Shown one piece after another: positions 33,931-42,504 of a DNA stretch of 64,000 bases. Under the pieces are notes generated by a model. That model was not told the DNA's origin. It did not search any database and was given only the letters and a program-made list of their open reading frames with translations. Source of the DNA: Acidiphilium multivorum AIU301 (lineage in GTDB: Bacteria; Pseudomonadota; Alphaproteobacteria; Acetobacterales; Acetobacteraceae). A program made the position numbers and the translations under genes. The stretch covers positions 3,319,501 through 3,383,500 of the forward strand of contig NC_015186.1 of assembly GCF_000202835.1 (NCBI RefSeq), given 5' to 3'. Every line of letters starts with the position of its first letter. Position 1 is the stretch's first letter.

Positions 33931-34018
33931 CAGATTCAAAGTGGACAGTAAAAAACAATCGTTCAGCGGCCTGCTTGTCCCTGAAATTCATCCACGAATT
34001 TCAGGGGCGGGACACTAG
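33931..34018 (-). repeat. Repeat Y, copy C (inverted)
   Basis: On the minus strand it reads CTAGTGTCCCGCCCCTGAAATTC and onward. It keeps the GAAATTC...GAATTTC hairpin, GGGACAAGCAGGCC, the T-run and TGTCCACTTTGAATCTG. It is closer to copy A than copy B is. Its terminal CTAG carries the stop codon of the adjacent phosphoribosyltransferase gene. Confidence 0.88.
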
Positions 34019-34503
34019 GCCCCGCGCGGCGGCGTGCCGGCGCGGGCGATGGGGGCGACGAATTGCGGCTCGGTGTCCCAGGGGAACAGGATCCAGGTGT
34101 CCTGCGAGACCTCGGTGATGAAGGTGTCGACCAGCGCCTTGCCGGCCGGCTTGGCGTAGACGGTGGCGAAATGGGCGCGGGGGAGAAGCTGGCGCACCTC
34201 GCGCGCGGTGGTGCCGGTATCGACCAGATCGTCGATGATCAGGAAGCCCGCGCCGTCGCCGGCGGCGGTGGGCGGCTTGGTGATGGTGGGCTTGCCGATC
34301 CGCTCCTCGTCATAGGTGACGATGCTGACGGTCTCGATCAGGCGGCATTCCAGCTCGCGGGCGACGATGGCGGCCGGGATGAGCCCGCCGCGGGTGATCG
34401 CGACGATGCCATCGAACGGCGCCAGCGCGTTGAGCCGCCAGGCCAGCGCCTTGGAGTCGCGGTGAAGCTGGTCCCACGAGACGGTGTAGTAATGCGTGGC
34501 CAT
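34015..34503 (-). CDS. gpt: Xanthine-guanine phosphoribosyltransferase
   Basis: This 162-residue type I phosphoribosyltransferase converts guanine or xanthine with PRPP to nucleotides (purine salvage). Seen are [22 protein letters not shown] and the PRPP-binding motif [17 protein letters not shown], then TWILFPWD, which matches bacterial Gpt. The start ATG overlaps the csaA stop by one base (TGATG). The TAG stop lies inside repeat Y copy C, so the last codons may have been altered by the insertion. Confidence 0.88.
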   Translation of the reverse strand: MATHYYTVSWDQLHRDSKALAWRLNALAPFDGIVAITRGGLIPAAIVARELECRLIETVSIVTYDEERIGKPTITKPPTAAGDGAGFLIIDDLVDTGTTAREVRQLLPRAHFATVYAKPAGKALVDTFITEVSQDTWILFPWDTEPQFVAPIARAGTPPRGA

Positions 34504-34856
34504 CAGAACAGGCGTCCTCCGTCGGGCACGGTGAAATCGGGGCGGATCAGCACGACCTCGCCGTTTTCGTCCGGCATGCCGAGGGTGAGCACCTCGGACA
34601 TGAAGGGGCCGATCTGGCGGGGCGGGAAATTGACCACGGCGCAGACCTGCCGGCCGATCAGCCGGTCCGGCGCGTAATGCACGGTGATCTGCGCCGAGGA
34701 GCGCTTGACGCCGAGCGCGCCGCCGAAATCGATCCACAGGCGGATGGCGGGCTTGCGGGCCTCGGGGAAAGGCTTGGCATCGACGATGGTGCCGACGCGG
34801 ATGTCCACACGGGCGAAATCGTCATAGGTGATCGTCGGGGGCGGGTTCTCGGCCAT
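34503..34856 (-). CDS. csaA: tRNA-binding-domain chaperone-like protein CsaA
   Basis: This 117-residue protein consists of one OB-fold tRNA-binding domain ([44 protein letters not shown]). The size and sequence match CsaA, a dimeric protein described as a secretion-related chaperone in Bacillus. Translationally coupled to gpt. It is divergent from the gamma-glutamyltransferase gene, with an 88-bp shared upstream region. Confidence 0.88.
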   Translation of the reverse strand: MAENPPPTITYDDFARVDIRVGTIVDAKPFPEARKPAIRLWIDFGGALGVKRSSAQITVHYAPDRLIGRQVCAVVNFPPRQIGPFMSEVLTLGMPDENGEVVLIRPDFTVPDGGRLF

Positions 34857-34944
34857 GAGGCTGCATTGGCCAGCGCGGGCGCATTGTCAATCCGGCGGCG
34901 GAGTGCGATTTGATTCGGCAGATCGTTACAGGAGTGTCCAGAGA

Positions 34945-36555
34945 ATGCGCGATTTCGATTTTCCGGGCCGCAGCGCGGTTTACGCGGGGCGGGCGATGGC
35001 GGCGACCTCGATGCCGGCGGCGACCCTCGCCGCGCTCGACGCCTTGCGGGCGGGCGGCAACGCGCTCGATGCGGCGGTGACGGCGGCGGCGGTGCTCGGC
35101 GTGATCGAGCCGCAATCGACCGGCATCGGCGGCGACTGCTTCTGCCTCTACAAGAAGGCCGGCAGCCCCGAGGTGATCGCGCTGAACGGCTCCGGCCGCG
35201 CCCCTGCCGGCGCGACGATCGACTATTTCGAGTCCCAGGGAATCGCCCAGTTCGACAACATCTCGGCCCATGCCGTCACCGTGCCGGGCGCCGTCTCCGC
35301 CTGGGAGACGCTGCTCGCGGCGCATGGGCGGCGCGGGCTCGATGCGGCGCTGGCGCCGGCGATCCGCTATGCCGAGGAGGGGCATCCGGTGCATCCGCGC
35401 GTCGCCTTCGACTGGAAGATTGCCGAGGGCAAGTTGCGCCGCAGCGGCGCCGCCGCGCTGCTGCCGGGCGGCGCCGCGCCGGTCGCAGGCACGATGTTCC
35501 GCCAGCCCGAGCTTGCCCGCACGCTGCGGGCGATCGCCAAGGACGGGGCGAAGGCGTTCTACGAGGGGCCGATTGCCGCCACGATCGTGGCCGAACTGCG
35601 GGCGCGCGGCGGCGTGCATGCCGAGGCGGATTTCGCCGCCGGCCGCACCGCGGCGAAATTCGTCACCCCGATCAGGCGCGATTTCGACGGGCTGACGATC
35701 TGGGAATGCCCGCCGAACGGCTCGGGCCTGCTGGCGCTGATGCTGCTCGGCATTCTCGAAGGGTTCGGCCCGGCGCCGGACGGGCCGATGGGGCCGATCC
35801 GGCTGCACCGGCACATCGAGGCGGCGCGCCTCGTCTATCGCGATCGCGACGCGCTGCTGGCCGACCCGGACCAGGCGGAGGTGCCGGTCGCGCATCTGCT
35901 GAGCGATGACTATCTCGGCGGGCTGCGGGCGCTGATCCGCGACGACCGGGCGATGGTGGACCTGCCGCACGCCGGCGAGACGGCGCTGCCGCTGCATCGC
36001 GACACGGTCTATCTCTGCGTGGTGGACGAGGACGGCAATGCCTGTTCGTTCATCAACTCGACCTACGAGAGCTTCGGCTCGGGCATTCTCGCCGGGGATA
36101 CCGGCGTGGTGCTGCACAATCGCGGCATGGGCTTCCGCATCCAGCGCGGCCATCCGAACTGCATCGCCCCGGGCAAGCGGCCGATGCACACGATCATCCC
36201 CGGCATGGCGACCCAGGGCGGCGAGGCGGTGATGCCGTTCGGCGTGATGGGCGGGCATTACCAGCCGATGGGCCAGTCCTGGCTGGTGACCAACATGCGC
36301 CAGTACGGGCTCGACGTGCAGGAGGCGCTCGATCTCGCCCGCGTCTTCCCCTTCGGCGGGCAGGTCGAGGTCGAGCGGTCGGTGCCGGCGGCGACCCTCG
36401 AAGGCCTGGTCGCGCGCGGCCACAAGGTGGTGCGCGACGACCGGCCGGATGCGCGGCCGCATGGCGGCGGCCAGGCGATCTGGATCGATCGCGGGCGCGG
36501 CGTGCTGATCGGCGGGTCCGACCCGCGCAAGGACGGCTGCGCGCTCGGCTATTGA
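34945..36555 (+). CDS. Gamma-glutamyltransferase family Ntn-hydrolase
   Basis: This 536-residue self-processing enzyme cleaves or transfers gamma-glutamyl groups, classically from glutathione. Early motifs NALDAAVTAAAVLGVIEPQSTGIGGDCF fit the family. The predicted processing and nucleophile threonine is Thr354 in RDTVYLCVVDEDGNACSFINS, just before the small subunit. There is no clear signal peptide (RDFDFPGRSAVYAGRAMAAT), so a cytoplasmic location is likely, as in the YwrD-type subgroup. An AGGAG site precedes ATG 34945. The physiological substrate is not evident. Confidence 0.87.
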   Translation: MRDFDFPGRSAVYAGRAMAATSMPAATLAALDALRAGGNALDAAVTAAAVLGVIEPQSTGIGGDCFCLYKKAGSPEVIALNGSGRAPAGATIDYFESQGIAQFDNISAHAVTVPGAVSAWETLLAAHGRRGLDAALAPAIRYAEEGHPVHPRVAFDWKIAEGKLRRSGAAALLPGGAAPVAGTMFRQPELARTLRAIAKDGAKAFYEGPIAATIVAELRARGGVHAEADFAAGRTAAKFVTPIRRDFDGLTIWECPPNGSGLLALMLLGILEGFGPAPDGPMGPIRLHRHIEAARLVYRDRDALLADPDQAEVPVAHLLSDDYLGGLRALIRDDRAMVDLPHAGETALPLHRDTVYLCVVDEDGNACSFINSTYESFGSGILAGDTGVVLHNRGMGFRIQRGHPNCIAPGKRPMHTIIPGMATQGGEAVMPFGVMGGHYQPMGQSWLVTNMRQYGLDVQEALDLARVFPFGGQVEVERSVPAATLEGLVARGHKVVRDDRPDARPHGGGQAIWIDRGRGVLIGGSDPRKDGCALGY

Positions 36556-36619
36556 TGCCGCGCCGCGCGGCCATCATCGCGTCGCATCGGAGCGGTCGCC
36601 GTTCGCGACTGGCGGTGCG

Positions 36620-37246
36620 ATGAACGGCGGCGGGCCGGGGGACCGGCCGCGGCCGCCGCCGGTGGCGGCGCTGATGCCGATGGCGGTGACCGGCGTGGCC
36701 GTGCTGGGCTTCATGCCCGCGCTGATCCTCGTCTTTCTCGCGCAGCTGATCTGGGGCGCCGGGTTCGTCGGGCCGTTCATGCTCTACGTGGTCTGGCCTT
36801 TCGCCATTGTCGCGGTGGCGGCCATGCGCATCGTCATGGGCGGGATGGGGCGCGGCAAGGTGCGGATGCTGGCGCTGTTCCGCTGGCTGCGGCTCGGGAT
36901 GTATGCGGCCTATGGCGCGACGTTCCTGGCGTCCCTGGCGATCGCGCTCGCCACGCCGAGCCCGTTCGCGCGCATCGGGCTGATCGTGCAGATGATCGTC
37001 ATGGCGGCGATGGTCGCCGTGCTGTTCCGCTGGCTGCGCGGGTTTTCGAGATGGCGGTGGCTCGATCCGCGGTCGCGCCCCGGCGAGTGGGAACTGGCGA
37101 CCGACGCGGAATTGCGCCAGCCGGCCGATTCGAAACAGATCGGTTACGCGGCCAACAGACTGAAGCGGAATTATCCGGCACTCTATGAGCATATCTATGG
37201 CGAGGAGAAAAATTCCGGTTTGAATTCCGGCGAAAAGGGCGAATAG
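36620..37246 (+). CDS. Hypothetical membrane protein
   Basis: This 208-residue protein has a Pro/Gly-rich cytoplasmic N-terminus. Four membrane helices follow at about 17-50, 52-72, 94-115 and 118-138, then a hydrophilic C-terminal tail of about 65 residues ending EEKNSGLNSGEKGE. I do not recognise a family. Hydrophobic patterning and third-position G+C support a real gene. It lies between gamma-glutamyltransferase and the EF-G-like gene, 25 bp before the latter. Confidence 0.7.
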   Translation: MNGGGPGDRPRPPPVAALMPMAVTGVAVLGFMPALILVFLAQLIWGAGFVGPFMLYVVWPFAIVAVAAMRIVMGGMGRGKVRMLALFRWLRLGMYAAYGATFLASLAIALATPSPFARIGLIVQMIVMAAMVAVLFRWLRGFSRWRWLDPRSRPGEWELATDAELRQPADSKQIGYAANRLKRNYPALYEHIYGEEKNSGLNSGEKGE

Positions 37247-37271
37247 TGGGCGGCGCCGGGAGGACAAGGAC

Positions 37272-39257
37272 ATGGAAGACCCCGCCCACGGAGCGGCCCC
37301 GCACGGGCCGCGCGCCGTCGCCCTGGTTGGTCCGCAGGGAAGCGGCAAGAGCACGCTGAGCGCCGCGCTGGTCGAGATGGCCGGCGGTGGCGAGGCAAGG
37401 CGCGGCGGGCGCGAGCGAAGTTCCTCCCACGAGATGCGGCCGGCCCATTGCGATTTCCTCGGCGAGCGATGGGCGTTGCTGGATTGTCCCGGATCGGTGG
37501 AGTTCGTGCACGAGGCGGCGGCGGCGCTCGCGGTGGCGGATCTCGCCGTCGTGGTGGCCGAACCCGACCCGTCGCGGGCGATCGCGCTGCGGCCGGTGTT
37601 CCGCATGCTGGAGGACTCCGGCGTGCCTTTCCTCGTCTTCGTCAACAAGGTGGATGCGCTGAGCGCGCCGGCCGAGGCGCTGGTGGCGGCGATGCAGGCG
37701 GAAACCGCGGTGCAGCTCGTGCCGCGGCAGATGCCCATAAGCGAGGGCGAACGGGTCATCGGCTATGTCGACCTGCTCTCGGAACGGGCGTTCCGCTACC
37801 GGCCGGATGCGGCGTCCGAGCGGATCGGGCTGCCGGCGGCCGTGGCCGAGACCGAGCAGGCGGCGCATGACGCGCTGATCGACAGCCTCGCGGACCGGGA
37901 TGACGAACTGCTCGAACAGGTGATCGAAGGGGCGACACCCACGCCCGCCGAGCTTTACAGCCATTTCCGCAAGGACATGGAGGCGCGCAGCCTGGCGGGG
38001 GTCATGTTCGGCGCGGCCGAGCATGCGCATGGCGTGCTGCGGCTGTGGAAGGCGTTGCGGCATGACGCGCCGGATGTGGGCGCGACGGCGGCGCGGCATG
38101 GAATCGCACCCGAAGGGCCGGCCTTGGCGCAGGTGTTCCGCACGAGCTGGCGCGGGGCGGCGGGCAAGCTGTCCTTCGCCCGGGTCTGGCGCGGGGCGCT
38201 GCGCGACGGGGCGAGCTATGGCGGCGTGCGGATCGGCGGGATGATGCGCTTCGCCGAGGGTGAATTGCAGCGCGTGGCCGAGGCCGGGGCCGGCGATGTC
38301 GTGGCACTCGGCCGGCTCGAAGGGGTGGCGACCGGCGGCACGCTGGGCGAGGCGGCGCCGGCACTGGCGTTCCCCGCGCCGCCGCCGCCGCTGCATGAGG
38401 TCGCGATCGCCGCGGCGGAGCGGAAGGACGACGTGAAGCTCGCCGGCGGGCTGGAAAAGCTGCTGGAGGAAGACCCGGCGCTGCGGCTCACCCGCGATGG
38501 TGAAACCGGCGAAACGCGCCTCGCCGGGCTTGGTGAAATTCACGTCGGCAGCGCGGTGGAGCGGCTGGAGCGGCTCTCCGGCGTCGCGGTGCGGACGGCG
38601 CGGCCGCGCGTGCCCTTCCGCGAGACGATCCGCCGGCCGGTGCGCGAGCACGCGCGGCTGAAGCGGCAGACCGGCGGGCATGGCCAGTTCGCCGATGTGA
38701 AACTGGAAATCGAGCCGCGCGGGCGCGGCGAGGGGTTCGCCTTCAACGACCGCATCGTCGGCGGTGCGGTGCCGAAACAGTATATCGCGGCGGTGGCCGA
38801 CGCCGCCGAGGAAGCGACCCGCCGCGGGCCGTTCGGCTATCCGGTGGTGGATATCGCGGTGACACTGGTCGATGGCGGGTTCCACGCGGTGGACAGTTCC
38901 GACATGGCGTTCCGCTCGGCGACGCGGGCGGGCATGGCGGAAGGCCTGGCGAAGGCCGAACCGGTGCTGCTGGAGCCGATCCACCGGATTACGGTGAGCG
39001 CGCCGAACGGTTTCACCGCCGGGGTGCAGCGGCTGCTGACCGGCCGGCGCGGCCAGATCCTGGGCTATGCCGAGCGCGCGGGCTGGCCTGGCTGGGACGA
39101 TACCGAGGCGCTGCTGCCGGCGGCGGAACTGCACGGGCTGGCGGTCGAGCTGCGGTCGCAGACCGCGGGGCTCGGCAGTTTCGTCCACAGTTTCGAGCAT
39201 CTGTCGGAAGCGCCGCCGCGGCTGGCCGAGAAGGTGGCGCAGGCGGCGGCGACCTGA
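37272..39257 (+). CDS. EF-G-like GTPase paralogue
   Basis: This 661-residue translation-factor homologue has the domain order of EF-G: G domain with P-loop GPQGSGKS (20-27), DCPG (71-74) and NKVD (125-128). Domain II, then the domain IV/V part (RLKRQTGGHGQFADVKLEIEP; VVDIAVTLVDGGFHAVDSSDMAFR) follow. In canonical EF-G the G3 motif is DTPGH; here the histidine is Ser75 and the switch I stretch before it is short. It is therefore an EF-G-like protein of unknown role, not the housekeeping fusA, which lies with str operon genes elsewhere. Confidence 0.85.
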   Translation: MEDPAHGAAPHGPRAVALVGPQGSGKSTLSAALVEMAGGGEARRGGRERSSSHEMRPAHCDFLGERWALLDCPGSVEFVHEAAAALAVADLAVVVAEPDPSRAIALRPVFRMLEDSGVPFLVFVNKVDALSAPAEALVAAMQAETAVQLVPRQMPISEGERVIGYVDLLSERAFRYRPDAASERIGLPAAVAETEQAAHDALIDSLADRDDELLEQVIEGATPTPAELYSHFRKDMEARSLAGVMFGAAEHAHGVLRLWKALRHDAPDVGATAARHGIAPEGPALAQVFRTSWRGAAGKLSFARVWRGALRDGASYGGVRIGGMMRFAEGELQRVAEAGAGDVVALGRLEGVATGGTLGEAAPALAFPAPPPPLHEVAIAAAERKDDVKLAGGLEKLLEEDPALRLTRDGETGETRLAGLGEIHVGSAVERLERLSGVAVRTARPRVPFRETIRRPVREHARLKRQTGGHGQFADVKLEIEPRGRGEGFAFNDRIVGGAVPKQYIAAVADAAEEATRRGPFGYPVVDIAVTLVDGGFHAVDSSDMAFRSATRAGMAEGLAKAEPVLLEPIHRITVSAPNGFTAGVQRLLTGRRGQILGYAERAGWPGWDDTEALLPAAELHGLAVELRSQTAGLGSFVHSFEHLSEAPPRLAEKVAQAAAT

Positions 39258-39278
39258 ATTCACGGACAAGGAGCAGAG

Positions 39279-40064
39279 ATGGATACGCATGGTTCCGGCA
39301 CGCTGGCCGCGCCGTTGCTGATCGGGCGGGATTCGCGGGGCGTGGTCACGCTCACGCTCAACCGGCCGGCGAGCTTCAACGCGCTGTCCGACGAGCTGCT
39401 CGCCGCGCTCGATGCGGCGATCGGCGAGATCGCGGCGGATGCGGGCGCGCGGGTGGTGGTGCTGGCGGCGAATGGCCGCGCCTTCTGCGCCGGGCACGAT
39501 TTGCGGGAGATGATCGCGCGCGAGGAGGCGGACGCGCATCGCGACCTCTTCGCCCGCTGCACCCGGGTGATGCTCGGCTTGCAGCGGCTGCCGGTGCCGG
39601 TGATCGCGCGGGTGCAGGGGGTGGCGACGGCGGCGGGTTGCCAGCTCGTCGCGAGCTGCGACCTCGCGGTGGCGGCGGCGAGCGCGCGCTTCGCGGTTTC
39701 GGGCATTAATCTCGGCCTGTTCTGCTCGACGCCGAGCGTCGCCCTCGCCCGCGCGGTGCCGCGCAAGGCCGCGCTGGAGATGCTGTTCACCGGCGGGATG
39801 ATCGATGCCGCCGAGGCGGCGCGGCGCTTCCTGATCAACGAGGCGGTGCCGGATGCCGAGCTGGACGATGCGGTGGCGCGGCTGGTGGAGCAGATTCTCG
39901 CCAAGCCGCGCGCCGCCCTCGCCATCGGCAAGGCGCAGTTCTACCGGCAGATCGAGCTCGGCATCGCCGAGGCCTATGAGGTGGCGGGCGAGGCGATGGC
40001 CTGCAACATGCAGGACGCGGCGGCGCGGGAGGGGATTTCCCGCTTCCTCGACCGGAAAAAATAG
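39279..40064 (+). CDS. Enoyl-CoA hydratase/isomerase family protein
   Basis: This 261-residue crotonase-fold enzyme has oxyanion-hole segments AFCAGHDLREM and GVATAAGCQLVASCDLAVA. C-terminal residues FLINEAVPDAELDDAV and ISRFLDRKK are typical. It resembles the ECHDC3-like branch, in which the usual catalytic Glu pair is not both conserved (positions near GLFCSTP). Acyl-CoA hydration or a related reaction is expected. An AAGGAGCAGAG ribosome site precedes ATG; a G+C-rich terminator follows. Confidence 0.85.
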   Translation: MDTHGSGTLAAPLLIGRDSRGVVTLTLNRPASFNALSDELLAALDAAIGEIAADAGARVVVLAANGRAFCAGHDLREMIAREEADAHRDLFARCTRVMLGLQRLPVPVIARVQGVATAAGCQLVASCDLAVAAASARFAVSGINLGLFCSTPSVALARAVPRKAALEMLFTGGMIDAAEAARRFLINEAVPDAELDDAVARLVEQILAKPRAALAIGKAQFYRQIELGIAEAYEVAGEAMACNMQDAAAREGISRFLDRKK

Positions 40065-40096
40065 TTCCGTCCCGGACGATAGGACCGCATTCAGAT

Positions 40097-40124
40097 CCGG
40101 CCCCGGCGGAAAAACCGGGGCCGG
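40097..40124. terminator. Strong convergent terminator hairpin
   Basis: CCGGCCCCGG - CGGAAAAA - CCGGGGCCGG is a perfect 10-bp all-G/C stem between the convergent enoyl-CoA hydratase and phaB genes. The loop has an A-run (U-run on the other strand, but inside the loop). Confidence 0.8.
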
Positions 40125-40133
40125 AGCAGAGCG

Positions 40134-40856
40134 TTAGTACATGTGCTGGCCGCCGTTGATCGACAGGGTCGAGCCGGTGATGAAATCGGCCTCGTCGGCG
40201 GTGAGGAAGACCACGCCGCGGGCGATGTCCTCGGCATGGCCGAGGCGGCCGACCGGGATTTTCGCGATGATCTTTTCCAGCACTTCCGGCGGCACGGCGC
40301 GCACCATGTCGGTATCGACATAGCCGGGGGCGATGGCGTTGACGGTGATGCCGAAGCGGGCACCTTCCTGCGCCAGCGCCTTGGTGAAGCCGTGGATACC
40401 GGATTTCGCGGCGGCGTAGTTCACCTGGCCGTACTGGCCGGCCTGGCCGTTGATCGAGCCGATGTTCACGATGCGGCCGAACTTGCGCTCCTTCATCCCG
40501 TCGAAGGTCGCCTTGCAGAGATTGAAGCAGGAGCCGAGATTGGTGTCGATCACCGCATCCCACATGTCGCGGGTCATGCGGGCGAGGGTGGCGTCGCGGG
40601 TGATGCCGGCATTGTTGACGAGAATCTCGATCGGGCCGAGGCGGCTGGTGACGCGGCCGATCGCCTCGATGGTCTGCTCGAAATCGCCGACGTCGAATTT
40701 CACCGTCTCGATGCCGTGGACGGCCGTGAAATTCTCGGCCGCGGTCTGGTTGCCGGCATAGGTGGCGACGACGGTGCGGCCGGCCGCCTTCAGCGCGACG
40801 CTGATGGCGGCGCCGATACCGCGCGTGCCGCCGGTGACGAGTGCAATTCGTGACAT
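40134..40856 (-). CDS. phaB: Acetoacetyl-CoA reductase PhaB
   Basis: This 240-residue NADPH-dependent SDR makes (R)-3-hydroxybutyryl-CoA for polyhydroxybutyrate. The cofactor motif is GGTRGIG (9-15). The catalytic Ser134-Tyr147-Lys151 set is in NIGSINGQAGQYGQVNYAAAKSG, which is specific to PhaB rather than FabG. Ends ITGSTLSINGGQHMY as in PhaB. A GGGAGGA ribosome site is present. phaA and phaC are not adjacent; the PHB depolymerase phaZ lies 3.5 kb away. Confidence 0.93.
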   Translation of the reverse strand: MSRIALVTGGTRGIGAAISVALKAAGRTVVATYAGNQTAAENFTAVHGIETVKFDVGDFEQTIEAIGRVTSRLGPIEILVNNAGITRDATLARMTRDMWDAVIDTNLGSCFNLCKATFDGMKERKFGRIVNIGSINGQAGQYGQVNYAAAKSGIHGFTKALAQEGARFGITVNAIAPGYVDTDMVRAVPPEVLEKIIAKIPVGRLGHAEDIARGVVFLTADEADFITGSTLSINGGQHMY

Positions 40857-40963
40857 GCTGAAATCCTCCCTGTGGATCAGGCGTCCGACAATCGGAAGCG
40901 GGAGGCAGTCTGGACTGGTTCCGGAGGACTGTCCATGATCGAAATCAATCGGTTAGCGTAGTT

Positions 40964-41668
40964 TCATGTCCGAAAGGCGGAGAGCTTGCGGCGCTGGCGG
41001 CCGGCATCGTCGAAGTTGTCCGGCGCGAGCCACGCATCGAGGGCGGCGCGCCGGTCGGGCCATTCGGAATCGAGGATGGAGAACCAGGCGGTGTCGCGGT
41101 TGCGGCCCTGGGTGACGGCGTTCTGGCGGAAGATGCCCTCGAAGGTGAAGCCGAGACGCAGGGCGGCGGCGCGGGAGGGCAGGTTCAGGCTGTTGCACTG
41201 CCATTCGACGCGCCGGTAGCCAAGGTCGTCGAAGGCGTGGCGGAGCATCAGGAACAGTGCCTCGGTGCCGGCGCGGTGGCGCCGGAGCAGCGGCGTGAAG
41301 TTGATCGAGCCGATCTCCAGCGCGCCGTTGGCCGCGGCGATGTTCATGAAGGCGGCGTGGCCGGCGGGCTGGCCGCTTGCCGCCTCGATGATGGCATAGG
41401 CGACGCGGCCGGGGGTTGTGGCCATGGAATCCACATAGTCGCGGAAGGCGGGTTCGTCCGCCGGGCGGGCGGTGCGCCACCAGGTCCAGTCCCGGTCGTC
41501 CGGTGCGGCGCTGAATCCGGCGATGAGGCCGGCGCCGTGGCGTGCGGGGTCGAGCCGTTCCAGCCGGCAATAGCGCCCCTCGAAACCGGCGGCGTCGGGA
41601 AGCGGGCGCGGCGTCCAGCCGGGGACGGGCGCGCCGACGATCTGGCCATAGGCGTTGGTTTCGGTCAT
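40964..41668 (-). CDS. GNAT-family N-acetyltransferase (RimJ/RimL type)
   Basis: This 234-residue acetyltransferase of the RimJ/L group modifies an amine using acetyl-CoA. Seen are the beta4 and acetyl-CoA loop NGALEIGSINFTPLLRRHRAGTEALFLML and NLPSRAAALRLGFTFEGIFRQ, followed by RDTAWFSILDSEWPDRRAALDAWL. The ATG overlaps the OsmC-family stop (ATGA). Substrate not deducible. Confidence 0.87.
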   Translation of the reverse strand: MTETNAYGQIVGAPVPGWTPRPLPDAAGFEGRYCRLERLDPARHGAGLIAGFSAAPDDRDWTWWRTARPADEPAFRDYVDSMATTPGRVAYAIIEAASGQPAGHAAFMNIAAANGALEIGSINFTPLLRRHRAGTEALFLMLRHAFDDLGYRRVEWQCNSLNLPSRAAALRLGFTFEGIFRQNAVTQGRNRDTAWFSILDSEWPDRRAALDAWLAPDNFDDAGRQRRKLSAFRT

Positions 41669-42135
41669 GCGGTGCGGATCTCGGGTTCGTGGCGGACCGG
41701 GAAGTTCATCGACCGGGCGATGAAGCATTTTGCTCCGGCATCGCGGTGCAGGGCGGCGGCGCGGGCGGCGTCGTTGCCTGGCGCGATGGTGACGACGGGG
41801 CGCAGGATGGCCTCGACGAACCGGCCGGCGCCGGAGGCTTCCTCCTCCATCACCGCCTCGGCGCGATCCTCGTAGGCCAGCACGGCGATCCCGGCCTCGG
41901 CGCAGAGATGCAGATACCAGAGCTGGTGGCAGGAGGAGAGCGAGGCGAGCAGCAGCAGTTCGGGGTTCCAGCGCGCGGGATCGCCGCGGAAGGCGGGATC
42001 GGATGTCAGCGCGAGGTCCGGCCGGCCGTCGGCTTCCACCTCGTGCTCGCGGCCATAGGCGGCGTAGGCGCTGGTGCCGGTGCCGCGGTTGCCGGTCCAG
42101 CGCAGGGTGGTGGCGTAGCGGTGCAGCCGGCTCAA
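41665..42135 (-). CDS. OsmC/Ohr-family protein
   Basis: This 156-residue protein has the OsmC fold and both redox cysteines, in LLASLSSCHQLWYLHL and DAGAKCFIARS. The family reduces organic hydroperoxides with lipoyl or thiol donors. The reading frame starts at TTG 42135 with an AGGGAC-like site; no ATG is available upstream. It lies 10 bp after queD in a minus-strand run queE-queD-osmC-GNAT. Confidence 0.82.
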   Translation of the reverse strand: MSRLHRYATTLRWTGNRGTGTSAYAAYGREHEVEADGRPDLALTSDPAFRGDPARWNPELLLLASLSSCHQLWYLHLCAEAGIAVLAYEDRAEAVMEEEASGAGRFVEAILRPVVTIAPGNDAARAAALHRDAGAKCFIARSMNFPVRHEPEIRTA

Positions 42136-42145
42136 GCCTGTGTCC

Positions 42146-42502
42146 CTATTCGCTGTAGGCGCAGGATTCGCCTTCGGAATCGCGGAAGACGGCGACGCGG
42201 GCGAGGCCCGGGCAGGATGGCGCGAGCCGCGTCCAGATGAAGCGGGCGAGGTTTTCCAGCGTTGCCGGGCCGAGGCCCTCCACCTCGTCGAGGAAGCGGT
42301 GGTCGAGCGCCTCGCGGATCGCGGCGAGGTGCTGGCCGAGCCTGCCGAAATCCATCAGCATGCCGCTCGCATCCGGCGCGCCGCGCAGGGTGACGGTGGC
42401 GCGGTAGGAATGGCCGTGGATGCGGCGGCTCGCCTCGGCGGCGATCTGGCGTTGCAGCGTGTGGGCCGCCTCGAAGCGGAATTCCTTGGTGATTTCGTGC
42501 AT
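42146..42502 (-). CDS. queD: 6-carboxytetrahydropterin synthase homologue (QueD)
   Basis: This 118-residue T-fold enzyme converts dihydroneopterin triphosphate to 6-carboxytetrahydropterin in queuosine synthesis. Zinc ligands His14, His29 and His31 are in EAAHTLQ and RIHGHSYR. The usual catalytic Cys four residues before HGH is Ser25 here. The later LDHRFLDEVEG and a C-terminal ESCAYSE match QueD. Two bases separate it from queE, strongly supporting the assignment. Confidence 0.85.
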   Translation of the reverse strand: MHEITKEFRFEAAHTLQRQIAAEASRRIHGHSYRATVTLRGAPDASGMLMDFGRLGQHLAAIREALDHRFLDEVEGLGPATLENLARFIWTRLAPSCPGLARVAVFRDSEGESCAYSE

Positions 42503-42504
42503 GG

